The position numbers and the translations under genes are program-made. From contig NC_090446.1 in the NCBI RefSeq assembly GCF_031143425.1, positions 655,857,717-655,921,716 of the forward strand: a stretch of 64,000 nucleotides of DNA, in the 5' to 3' direction. Below, in pieces: positions 34,206 to 44,740 of this stretch (its first letter is position 1; every line of letters starts with the position of its first letter). The notes beneath the pieces were generated by a model. It searched no databases. It saw only the letters and a program-made list of their open reading frames with translations, and was not told where the DNA came from. The DNA comes from Pleurodeles waltl (lineage: Eukaryota; Chordata; Amphibia; Caudata; Salamandridae).

Positions 34206-34917
34206 GTGTTGCAGCACAATGCCATTACAGACAACACATTTACAATTGAAATGACCATGACATTTGCACAGACATGCAGTTTACTAATAAAACTATACAG
34301 TGCACAGACAAATATGTGTGGAAATTGCATCACCTAGTGTAATGATTTGCTTTGATCATATTAAAGTATTTGTTTCAAACACACTTCAGAAATAACAACA
34401 AATTTGCTTCATTTGTGTTCCTAATTCTGAAATAATTATACAGTTCATTAAACATTGTCATGTGCTAGAAAAAACTCTTTCCTACACCCAGTATCCTGCA
34501 AGATTGTAACATAAATCCTCTCTCTTTGAAATCAAAGAAAGAAAAGTAAACAAGAGCCCTCAGAAGACAGTGCCTGACATTTGACCTCAGTCTTTGAATG
34601 CACAGCAAATGTGACAAGATAAGAACAAGATCTACGGACCTGTTTACAGAAAGGGAGAACTCTGAAAGATACTGTAAATAAGGTTTGAGCAAGGGAAGGT
34701 ATGCACTAAAGCTCGACAGCCTAATGCAAATAACGCCAATAATTAAGAACATGTGGTGACATACCACAGAGCCAGTGGCAATCAAGAGATGGATAGATTC
34801 CTAGGTCAAGTTTCTGAATGTTCCCAAAATGCCTTTAGCAAACCAGACAGCTGTGCTGTCTGGTGGGCTGCGGCCTAAAAACTGCTGATATCATGATGAC
34901 GCTAGTCGTACAGGGAT
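34206..34917. other. No recognised feature
   Basis: AT-rich with one 106-codon minus-strand open frame (34465-34785) that shows hydrophobic stretches but no recognisable domain. Confidence 0.4.
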
Positions 34918-35060
34918 GTAGAGCATGCAGCGTATGTGAAAAGTAGACTGAGCACCTGTATCACAAAAAGGCTGGGGTAATCAAGTACAGCAACATAGGG
35001 CATGCAGTGCATGTAAAAACTAGACTGCACACCTTTATCACAAAAGGGCTGGGGTAATGA
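34918..35060. repeat. Two-copy tandem duplication, 77-bp period
   Basis: GCATGCAG occurs at 34923 and 35000. AGACTG..CACCT.TATCACAAAA.GGCTGGGGTAAT is repeated with a few changes. It is an old local duplication. Confidence 0.85.
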
Positions 35061-35820
35061 CACAGAAATAAATAAGACTTGGCAAAAGTATACAGTGGTC
35101 AGTCTGTAAGAAATCTATTAGTATGCTGACCTATCTTTTTAGAACCCAAATTGATGTGGATGAAAAAAAGGTGGGGGGAGGACAACTAAAGGGAACAAAG
35201 TTAGAAAATCAAATAATAGAAAGTACTTATAAGTTAATAGATCCATTGTTCAAATAAATGTTTTGCAAATATAGAACTATCCCAATAAGAGGGCTTACAG
35301 TCAAGTGGGAATGGAGTAAAACAAAATCAAATGAGGGCGAAATTATTTGTCAACATCACGCAATTGCTAAGTTATGATATCATGTGAAAACCAAACAACT
35401 ATAACCAAATTGTGTCACATATAACTGATAAAATACAATGAGTAGGAGTATTTAATGAAAAATGCAGTGGTGCATAGCAATCCATTTATGAAACAAATGG
35501 TGTGCACATCCACACATCAGAAAAATGTAAACAAAAATAATTTAGAATTACTTATGGTGACAATGATTAAAATGGATAGTTTATACTGTACAAAAGGACA
35601 GTCAATGGAACCACAGTACAATACCTAAATTAATATATTCAGAAAGCAAAAGTTTGCAAATTCGAGGGAACTAGGCTATCCCAAAAGAGGGGCTTACAAT
35701 CAGCCAGGAAACTAATTTTTGAAGCTGTACACAATTTTTTAGAAGTATAGAGGGAAGAGTGTACCCAATTCACATATGGTATTTTGAAGAGTAGCCAATA
35801 AGTAGAGCTGATATTACTCC
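35061..35820. other. Mostly unassigned; a repeated 45-bp word
   Basis: CTATCCCAA.A.AG.GGCTTACA.TCA...GGAA appears at about 35278-35312 and again at about 35675-35712. GAGGGCTTACA phrases of this kind are common in LINE/SINE tails. No domain is visible in the flanking frames. Confidence 0.4.
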
Positions 35821-35839
35821 AGAAATCATAGGGTGACCA

Positions 35840-36250
35840 TGCTATTCCATTCAGCCAAAGTGTTGAGACAGCAAATAACAGTATCAAATTTGGAAATCTG
35901 TTGGCATTCACAATGGCTAAACAAATGGGATACATTGCCACCCCTGCTTGGCAACCATGGTTGTTCTATAACAAACGAGATCAAATAATTTTCAGAATGA
36001 TTATGGGTCGAAAAATGAGTAACCAAGAGAGCATATTCTGTGCCAGTACAGATGCGCTCATATGTTCTATAATGCATGTTTTGATCGTTTGTAAGGTTTG
36101 CCCTATGTTCAAAAGACTACAGGAGCACCAATTGGCATATATCAAGTTAGTAGACCTACAATTGATGAACTGTTTCAATGGATATGTTGTTGTACCATGC
36201 TTAAATTCTTTCTTTAAAAGTCTGAGAGCAAACAGAACAGTTCTGACACG
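35840..36250 (+). pseudogene. Probable LINE ORF2 C-terminal zinc-knuckle remnant
   Basis: A 119-codon plus-strand frame (35901-36260) contains a C..C..H-V-L-I-V-C-K-V-C-P pattern near residues 47-70, followed by an amphipathic leucine-rich region. This resembles the C-terminal Cys-His region of CR1/L2-type LINE ORF2 (H-V-L-F-x-C-P-x-Y). The resemblance is modest and no reverse-transcriptase motif remains upstream. The frame ends at the palindrome-chain element that starts at 36253. Confidence 0.35.
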
Positions 36251-36252
36251 TA

Positions 36253-36872
36253 GGGCCTAATTGTGAGTTTGGCGGACGGGAACCCCCCCATCCACCAAAC
36301 TCCCAACAGGGTGGCTGCAGCTGTAGTGGGAACCACCCCTCCGGACCTATTACAAGTTTCCCACCAGGCTGATGGGAGGAAACAGAGGTTACCGCCTGTC
36401 AGGATAGCGGGAAACTGGCAGCAGCATTGTCCGTGGCTCGAAATAGAGTAGGCGGCAATGGTATTGCATGCAGGATACAGCACTAAATTTGCAATGTTCA
36501 ATGTCTGCACAACAGACAGTGACTATTGCAATGGTGCTGGGAAGGCGGACCCCTGCACTGCCCATGCTAAGTGCATGGGCAGTGCAAGGGCCTCCCTGTA
36601 TCTACCTGCACCTGTTCCCCACCAGCCTTTCCATGGTGGTAAAACAACCATGAAAAGGCTGGAGGAGAACAAGGTCATAATCAGCAGGGTGGTGCTGCAT
36701 GCAGCGCTGCCCTGGCTGATTTTGACCTCCACCCCAACCACCAACCCTTCTGGATCACTGATTCCAGCGGAGATGGCGGACCCTGACGGTCTGACTGTCA
36801 GGGTCTTAATGTCTGCCTGACTGCCACCGCAAGGCTGGCTGTCTCAAGACGGCCAGCCTCATAATGAGACCC
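36253..36872. mobile_element. Palindrome-chain element (copy B, older, inverted)
   Basis: Ends GGGCCTAATTGTGAG and the complement GGGTCTCATTATGAG bound 620 bp. The palindromes correspond to those of copy A but in reverse order: a Q-type hairpin CAATGTCTGC..CAGACAGTGAC (about 36500-36525), GCACTGCCCATGC with its partner (36555-36586), CCAGCCTTTCCATGGTGG with its partner (about 36622-36662), and AGCAGGGTGGTGCTGCATGC with its partner. Arms carry more mismatches, so this copy is older. Flanks are GTA and ATA. Confidence 0.8.
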
Positions 36873-37159
36873 ATAGTGACCTAACACAGGGACAACCCCC
36901 TAATTTCAGTAATGGAAAGGTCATTAGTTGAGTTCTTAGTCATCAGTGTCACAGCATGTACCAAGTGGTCACCCAGGTTCCGTCCCTTTTATATGAACAA
37001 GCGGGGGATCACAGAAAAGGTCACGAAATTGAAGTATATTCAAATTCTTTTTGATGATTTCACTTATCTTATTGTGTGATGGGCATAAAATGAGGACAAC
37101 TAGGGTGGGCAAAGTGTCTCTCAGCAGTACCATTCACATTTCAATGATTTAGATACCCA
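36873..37159. other. No recognised feature
   Basis: A short spacer of ordinary composition separates the palindrome-chain element from the next repeat. Confidence 0.5.
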
Positions 37160-40100
37160 GGGGCATATTCACAAGCCCCTAGCACCACCAGATCATCACT
37201 TTTTGTCTATGCTCCAGTGGCGCTGTGCACTGCACCATATTTACATGGCGGTTGTTAGAAATGGGGTTTCTGGTTGTCTAGGGTATGCACCTAAGCAGGG
37301 CAGAACCCACCCATTCTAGTCGGGGCGAGGGAGTTACACACCCAAGATAACCCCTGCTCACCCCCTTAGTAGCTTAGCATGAACAGTCAGGCCTATCCCA
37401 GAGGCAATGTGTAAAGTGATTGCACAACACACACAACACATGTGACGAACTCCTTACACCTCAAAGGAAACACAACACACCATTATATAAAAATAAACTG
37501 TACTGTACACAACATCATTAGACCAAACACAGCATGTCAGTAATACCCTGCTACCCAAGCAGTTGTTAGAACATTACACAGTATTATTACTCTGCGAAAG
37601 CAAGCAGTAGTCACGTAAAACATATAGGTTCCTTGTTATTCTGCAACATAAGCAGTAGTCAAGTTGTCAATGTTACTAAAGTGCACTTACCATGGTAAAA
37701 CACATATGACCAGAAATGAATAGGTCACAGTAAGTACGTCAGCACAAATTTACATAACCTCTCTAAACATTTGTTACCCCAAAATGCCAGAACATTGTCA
37801 TAAATGCACCATCATGAGTGCACACATAAGAGAAGAACACACTGTCATGAATGCTAGGACGTTATCATAAATACACAGAAGGTGCAACTCCCTAAGCACC
37901 GTCTATGTGCAAGGCCTTACACTCCTGCACGGCCTTTCCAAAAGGGGTGGTATCACAACACACCTAGAAAGGTATCCCCAAAAAGGTATGGGAACCCGGG
38001 AAAGCCCTCTGTGGGTCTTCCTACACAACACCGCCAAGACAGGGAGCTGCTGCCGATAGATATGCGGCTGGTTTTCATTTAGGGAGGCCAACACCTCCTC
38101 ACAGGACGGCCTCCTGACCAGCAGGGGTCTTCTCCCTCCTGCCCGATCGGCAGGTGTCCTCCTACCAAGGGATCCTTGGCTGCGGGGTCCATTGCACTTG
38201 CCAGGGGTGTGGCGGTGATATGCTTTCAGAAAGCAGTTTCTGCAGGTGCCCTGGGGGCACTTTCATGAGCATGCCTCAGCCAGCAGTTCCTTACAACTCA
38301 CCTGGGCCGTGGCGATGATCATGCATCAGGGGACATAGATTCCCCTACACTGAAAGGAAAACAGGCAACTTTAGCTGAGCGCTCATCCTGCACTCCTTAG
38401 TACTAAAGCATAAAGCGCTCTTCACGTACTGAAAGGGCACCACACCTAAAGTGCTCTTCTTGTGCAAAGTAGATACAAGGGCAGAGCGCTCTTCCTGCAC
38501 TATGGCACTACTCAGTTGCAGCACTCTACAGCGCTGGGTACAAGGAAGCAGCAGGGAAGCAGGGGCTTCAGCACCCAGCCCCTGGAGACAGAAATATGGG
38601 GCACAGGGCAGGAGGGCCCAAGAAAACAGCTGAGCACAAAGGGATGTAGTCAGTGGCAGTTCCTCTAGTGACCCAGCAGGTCACAGGTCAGCACAACAGC
38701 AGCAGTCCAAGGTGGTTCCCGGTGAGTCCCACCAGCATCATCCTGTGTCCAGTTCAGTAGTTCATCAGTGTCTCAAAGTGTGTCTCTAACATCGGAACAA
38801 ACCCCTGTACTTATACTAATTTTTCCACAACTTTTACAAAGAGGGGGAGAAGAGGTTCCAACCAGTTCTAACTGGTTCTAGGAGCGTTCCCTCTCTCCTC
38901 CAACACAGGCTCTAGACATCAGTTGGGGGTAAACGAGCCCTTAGTGTGAGGCCAGGGCACAGCCTTTACAAATGCAGGTGTGCCTCGCCTCCTCTTCTCT
39001 CAGCCCAGGAAAACCATTCAATATGCAGATGCACGTCTGTGACACCTCCACCCTTCCTGTCTACAGGTTGTCTGAAAAGTATGCACAAAGTCCAGCTGTC
39101 ACTCTACCCCAGACATGGATTGGAGTCAAGCTGCAAAACACCAGAGTCATAAGCTTAGAGAGATGCCCATTTTCTAGAAGTGACATTTCTATAACGGTAA
39201 TAAAAAATCCACCTACACCAGTAAGCAACATCTCTCACTACCATTACAACCATACCAAACACGCCTATGCATCCCCTCATAGATCAAACAATTCCCCTAG
39301 ACATAAGGCAGGGCATTTCTAATGCAGTCCTATGAGCAAGGCAGCACTCACAGCAGTGAGAAACCAAATAGGCTGTTTGTCATTACCAGAACAGGCCACA
39401 CAACCAGTCACATGTTCTGCCATATACATACATAGCACCCTGACCATAGGGCTGGCTAAGGCCTACCTTAGGGATGAATTACATGTAGTAAAAGGTCAGT
39501 TCCGGGCCTGGCAAGTAAATTTAGATGCCAGGTCCCTGTGGCAGCAAATTGCGTACGCAGGCCCTGCGCAGCAGGCCTGAGACAGGTTTGAAAGCCTACT
39601 CCTGTGGTAGGCACAAGCAGCATTGCAAGCCCAGTAGTAGCATTTCACTTACAGGCCCTGGGTATAGGGGTACCACTGTACAAGGGACTTACAGGTAAAT
39701 TAATTGTACCAATTAGGTATAAGCCAATCATACCAACTTTAGAAGGGAAAGCACCTGTACTTTAGCACTGATCAGCAGTGACAAAGGGCTCAGAGTCCTA
39801 GAGCCAACAGCAAGAGGTCAGAAAAAATAGGAGAAAGGAGGCAAAATGTTTGGGCATGACCCTTAAAAAAAGGCCAGGACCATCAGCAGTGCTAAGCCAC
39901 TTTTTGTGGCTGAAAGCCACCTTGTAAATAAGGGCCCCGCCGACACAGTTTTCTGCGGCAGAGGGGTGTGCAATGGGTGTTGCTGTGGGGGTTCCACTGC
40001 AACACCTATAGCTTTTGACGCTGGCCCAGATTTACAAGGAATCGTAAATCTGAGGCAGCGACAAAACCTAACGCAACCCCTGTGGTGGCATTAGCATGGC

Positions 40101-40551
40101 ACAACAAGGATAAATACATGTATTTATCCTTGTTTTTGCTTTTTCCATATGTGATGCATTCTGCAGCACACATAAAAAGAGAAAAATGCCATTAATGATT
40201 GTGTATGTGCAGGAAGGCGTCCCTTCCTGCACATAAACAATCATTCAATAAGGATGATTTGCTGCTTCCTTGTGTGCTGCATTTCAATGGAAGATTGTTT
40301 GTGCGCAGGAAGGGACACCTTCCTGCACATAAACAATAATTTCCTTCAACGCAGACACCCTTGCACTGTGGTACAAGGATGTCTGTGTTGGTGCTGGCAG
40401 CTAAATTTGGAGCCGGCGCAGGGGGAAACACAGGGGTCCACAGTATTTTATAAATACAGCATATCCCTGCATTTCAGAGCAAACGCAGCGTGGCACTGCC
40501 AATTTTGGTGCAACACTGCACGGTGCTAGTTCCATGTAAATATACTGCCAA
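37160..40551. mobile_element. GGGGCATATT-type non-coding repeat split by a long LTR
   Basis: The left part 37160-37252 begins GGGGCATATTCACAAG. The right part 39886-40551 continues with CCACTTTTTGTGGC, AGGGCCCCGCCGAC and a chain of small palindromes such as GATAAATACATGTATTTATC (40110-40129) and GGAAGGCGTCCCTTCCTGC. It ends near TCCATGTAAATATACTGCC. The LTR at 37253-39885 interrupts it. Interior words match the element at 31774. The non-coding and palindromic content suggests a MITE. Confidence 0.6.
37253..39885 (-). mobile_element. Solo long LTR, minus strand
   Basis: On the plus strand it runs from TGTTAGAAATGGGG to GACCATCA, so on the minus strand it begins TGATGG and ends TAACA like the copy at 24603. 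GCGGT (37248-37252) and GCAGT (39886-39890) are a 5-bp target duplication with one change. The promoter-like AGTATAAGTACAGGGG lies at about 38803-38820 on the minus strand. Length is about 2.6 kb with no coding domain. The interior diverges considerably from the 24.6 kb copy. Confidence 0.72.
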
Positions 40552-40611
40552 ATGTTTAGGGCAGCCTCTCTCCATCAGTTTTGGGACCAAGATAGCCACT
40601 TCCTGGAAATA

Positions 40612-41241
40612 TTAGTTGCGCCATTTGCAATTTTTGCGAATGCAAATAAATTGTCTACATGGCAAACTGTCTTTTAAACCTCTTGGATGATTGCTACCAT
40701 AATGTAGTAAAGTGTTTCTTTCAGTTAGTTTGCAGTACAACGACATGCCTATCGTTCCGTCTTGTATTTGTATTAGCAAGTCTGGGAAAAGTAAGTTACC
40801 AGTCTTTGTATCAAAGGGAAATGTAAGAGTGGGTGTAGTTGATTTAACCAATTCACAAAATTAATTAAAGATTCTATCGCACCTCTCCAAATAAGTAACA
40901 AATCATTGATTTAACACGCCCTTAACCAAATAAGGTAATAGTAGGCATTGTTAGGTAATTTCAAAATCGTTAACATACAGGATAACAATATTGGGAGCAA
41001 AGGAAGCGCTTATGAAAACACCCTTTTTCTGAAGATGAAATGTGTCATGGTAAAAAAAGTAATTCTGCCTAAGCACCATTAAAAGAAGTTCTAGAATGAA
41101 CTCATTTGGAGTATGTGTAAGTCGTGGTCTTGTATCCAAAAGTTTTTGGATACTTTCAGTCCCTTCTTGGTGTGGAATGTGCTTATACAGAGATTTTAGA
41201 TCCAAACCCACCAAGCTATCCAAATCAGGGTCAAAGTACAT
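40612..41241 (-). pseudogene. Penelope reverse-transcriptase core and thumb remnant
   Basis: The open frames 40951-41241 and 40612-40851 hold the LDLKSLY..IPH..G box (catalytic aspartate motif A in PLE), the LQKKGVFISASFAPN block matching the QIQGTAMGSxxAP-type motif B, and a C-terminal region with HP..L and RRNC-like end. Between them the catalytic motif C is destroyed by substitution and a stop. Frames are offset by indels. Confidence 0.82.
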
Positions 41242-41605
41242 ATCATTTATAAGGTCAAAAAGTCTATACTATCCCCAACGTAGGTGTTATAATGGGAGTA
41301 AAATATTTAATCATTAGATCTATGTATTTACTCAGTGGTTCCAAAATTGAACAACAGCCAAAAAAATCGTCCATTCAGGAGGATTTGATAGATTTTATGT
41401 ATTTAGGGTTGTATAGGTTACAGGGGTGCCTAGACTACGGCTGTTAAAGAATAACTATTCCTTTTTGGAAATTATGTATTTTTCAAAATCTGACATTGTT
41501 GTAGCCTTAATCAAGGATTTTATGTATTTCAAGGGGTCACCAGGGAGAGGGCAGTAATGGTCTGTGTTAGCAGGTTGTCCCAAGAGTTCAGCCCTGTGTT
41601 AGGCT

Positions 41606-42496
41606 TCACCTAATTAACACAAAGCCCCCGCCCTTATCAGCTGGTTTAATGATCAACAAAAGGCTATTACTTAGAAAGAGTAATGCCTGCTTTTCTTGAA
41701 AAGAGATATTATATGGTGAAAATTCATTGCTCTGTTTGAGTTGCATTATCTCCTGTAGTACTAGCTTTTCAAAGGTCAACACCTCAGAGGGCATTGCTGA
41801 GGAAGGAGGACTTAAAGCAGAAGCTGGTTGAAAGTGAGTCGCAGTCGTTGGCTGATCTCTAGATTTATCTGCACAAAATAACGAAGTCTGATCCATCTAA
41901 AGAATTCTAAAAGGTCTTCATGAAGACCAAAAAAATTGCCACGTGTTGTAGGAAATGTTGAACCCTTGCTAAGAAGGTTAATCTCATTAAATAATAATAC
42001 ATGATTGGAAGGATTAAAAATGGGAGTTAAGTCAGGGTTCAAGTCACAGCTAGGCTTTCTGGTATTGGTGCAATTCATGTAACTGTTAACACTGCCTATT
42101 GTGGGTACCCTCATTAGTAAAACTTGCAGCAAATTTGTTGCTCGCCTCGTTATTCATATTGAGATCTCCCTATCCCCCAGCTCCACCCTCGCCCGTGACC
42201 TTTGTCTTGATCTTAAAAAAGGGTAGATTGAGGAGGTACTCTGTCCAATCCAATGTTTGACCTAGGGCCATATGTACCAAAGCATTTTCCCATTGACACA
42301 GAATGGGTAAAACCCTTTGATACATCTGACCCCTAGAGTCTACACTGGAGTCTGTTTCATTAACAAAACTGTAGGAAGATTCTGAAAAAGTGAACGATTT
42401 CTGTCTCTTAATGACCCCAAGGTTGAAACATTTGTGTGTGGACTGGAGTAGTATAAAACTCGTCACTTTAATAAGGATACATCCATTCTTTGGCAT
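41606..42496 (-). pseudogene. Penelope ORF N-terminal region remnant
   Basis: Three minus-strand frames (42170-42496, 41812-42132, 41606-41896) give the N-terminal part with LLSKGSTF, FFGLHEDLLEFFRWIRLRYF and IIKPADKGGG. These correspond to the region upstream of the reverse transcriptase in Neptune/Penelope-type proteins. The frame changes between segments, and LIR-stop ends the last one before the RT core. Confidence 0.75.
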
Positions 42497-42987
42497 ATTT
42501 CTTAATACGTTTTTGAATTTTAGTGATCTTCCTATTTTATTCTATTGAATTCAGTCACAAGGATATTATTTTTTTCCTCTAATAAATGTTTAGCATCTGT
42601 TATTGATTCATTTTACAAAATAAGTTTCTCAAATTCTGCTAGTTCTTCCAGATCCCTTTTACTATATTTCAAAGTGATGTCAATCCCTAAAACCATCCAG
42701 TGCCGGGAGCAGGTGGTGGCTAATTGACTAAACCAGGTCGTCAGTGAAAATAGCAGATGCGTTTCGGATTTGGAGGCATAAAGGGATAACACCTGCATTC
42801 AAATAGTTTGTTAGCGTACAGGCATGTAATACCTTTCTAATATGATTTTTTAATTTCTAATTTGTCCAACAGAACTTATGAGGAATCTGTAGCAGTGGAA
42901 GAAGAATCAGATATATGGTTATCAAATAAAGATGATCCACTAATAATTGTAGTGATGCATTCATAGGAGTAATTTGAAGCCTCTTGA

Positions 42988-43281
42988 GCAGTCATAATGT
43001 GAATAAATTATTTCCATATTAAACCCAATATTTGGTGAAACTCTTGCAGCCCTGCAATTGCTCGTAGTCATGTTATAGACAATAGGAGAAACCCTTAGAC
43101 CTAAGGGGACAGAGGTAATAAAGAAATTCCACAATAATGTCCCAAAGGGCTTCAGTTAAGATAACCGATTTTCATTATTCATGCAACATATTAACTCAAC
43201 AAATTGCTTATAGAGTTCAATTTCAGAAGTAGATGCGGCCAACTGTAATACTGAAGAGGATGTTTTAATATTTTAAAACAT
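42988..43281 (-). repeat. 5' block of the Penelope-like element (second copy at 32.5 kb)
   Basis: This non-coding block precedes the Penelope frames and aligns with 32487-32789. It starts on the minus strand with TGTTTTAAAATATTAAAACA, itself an inverted repeat. It may be a pseudo-LTR or 5' untranslated region. Confidence 0.65.
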
Positions 43282-44740
43282 AAAGCATTCACATTAATTG
43301 ATGTTCTGGGTACAGCGTTACTTGGGTATACCATGCAAGTTAACAAATCCCCAAGCTATTCTCTTTCACTACCTTGAAATGCAATATCCAGGCCACCCTG
43401 TCAAAGGTATTCCCAGCCTCATGGGACAGGAGCACTGTCTTTTGTCTGAAGTATTAACACCCTTTTTTGCCACTTACCCTTCTATTCTTCTATTCTCAAC
43501 AAACCTTGATTAACATTGTGGATCAATTAGGGAAGTATTGCATCAAAATGTGTTGCCAGGACCTTAGTGCAGATTTTTAAATCTGCATTGAGAAGAAAGA
43601 TGGGTCTATGCAATTTAATTTAAGGCATATTCCACTTTGTCAAGAGCTTGTATCCTGAGTTGGTCTCTTATGCTGAAGCCCCTTAAGCATATTTTTTCAA
43701 TAGTCTTGGGTTTCTGCCTTTTCTAACACATCTTATACTTTCATACTTGTAACTTCTATAATTGCCTTCAGTATCATGCGTTCTGACACTAGGCATCCTC
43801 TAATAACCCTACATCCTTTCTAACTAACCACCAGCCATATAAATCATGACATTCCAGAGAATTTCTCTAATAACCACCTTGATAGCATCCCAAGTGACTC
43901 CCACTCTCTTGATTATTAAGCATAGTTATTTTCCCATTTGCTCACCCACTCCCTTGCCACAGGGTTCATGAGGAGGGAATAACTCAATCTCCACAGGCAA
44001 TTATGAGGCATTGCCCTCTCACATGCCTTCATAAAGTATATCGCCGGGGTGTAATCTGCCATGAAGAATACCCTGTGCTCATCTCCATCCATCATACAGC
44101 ATAGTGACTGATCTATAAACCTTATATCCAAACTGTCGAACAAACTATTGGCAGTTGAATACTTTCAGTAATCTCTTGGAATATTGAATTCTTCTTCCAT
44201 TGGATTCTTCCTCTACCATGCATCAACCAAACTCACCTTGGTCAGTTACTTTTACGCTACTTTTGAGAAAGTTGCTGTCCTCCAAAGGGTTGCCCTATTT
44301 TATCCATCACTTTTTTGATAACCATGTTCCAGACACCCCTGATGTTAGTGGTTTTGTTGCTAGGGAGAGGAGTTTTTGGATCACAGACCAAAACAATATT
44401 TGCTGCCATGTGCTGGGACATAGACGGAGGCCGCATTTAGTGGTCAGCCTCTTTATATCCAATTTAACAGTACCCAACTGCCCTCTTTGTCTGCACATGG
44501 GTTGATTAATAAACAAAACCTGCATGTGAGGCATATAGAATCTACACTGCTGCCATCAATGTATTAGTGAAGGTGAAAAAATTGTGTAGGGAATATTTGG
44601 TAACATAATATTTCAGGTGTCTTTGCTCAATGTGTATGTCTCCAGGAGGAAGCAAATGTCACCACCCAATTTCTTAAGGGCATAGAGTGTCATTAGTTGT
44701 TAAGTTGGTGGGTTAGCTGCTAATATTTGAAATATATTTT
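43282..44740 (-). pseudogene. L1-type LINE ORF2 fragment: endonuclease and start of reverse transcriptase
   Basis: On the minus strand, 44660-44720 gives LKKLGGDICFLLETY, the start of the APE-like endonuclease (LQETH in active copies). 44400-44470 gives an EGRY-like LGTVKLDI block, and 43916-44143 gives WRLSYSLLMNPVAREW, the L1 linker W-R-L-N-x-S-L-L. 43560-43620 gives RPIFLLNADLKICTKVLATH, and 43385-43440 gives a frame with LSHEAGNTFDRVAW, the motif A equivalent of DAEKAFDRV. The fragment ends abruptly at the Penelope block at 43281. It has many stops. Confidence 0.82.

Larger units (their letters stand above)
40610..43281 (-). mobile_element. Penelope-like retroelement (PLE), decayed, 3' end truncated
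   Basis: Minus-strand frames show a run of Penelope reverse-transcriptase features in order: an N-terminal LLSKG..F and LRYF block (41812-42132), IKPADKGG (about 41610-41640), LDLKSLYKHIPHQEG (about 41160-41205), a NYFFYHDTFHLQKKG block with SFAPNI (40951-41100), and a C-terminal NTLLHYGSNHP .. FICIRKNC thumb-like segment (40612-40740). The usual catalytic Y-I-D-D position near 40905 reads as a stop-containing remnant. No GIY-YIG endonuclease follows before the repeat at 40551, so the 3' end is lost. Frames are broken throughout. Confidence 0.85.

Noticed and set aside
33776..34333. Long minus-strand open frame rich in histidine, threonine, serine and leucine (185 codons)
   Set aside because: It lies in the degenerate AGAGTG satellite. 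Several frames are open at once because of the repeat's composition, and no domain is present.
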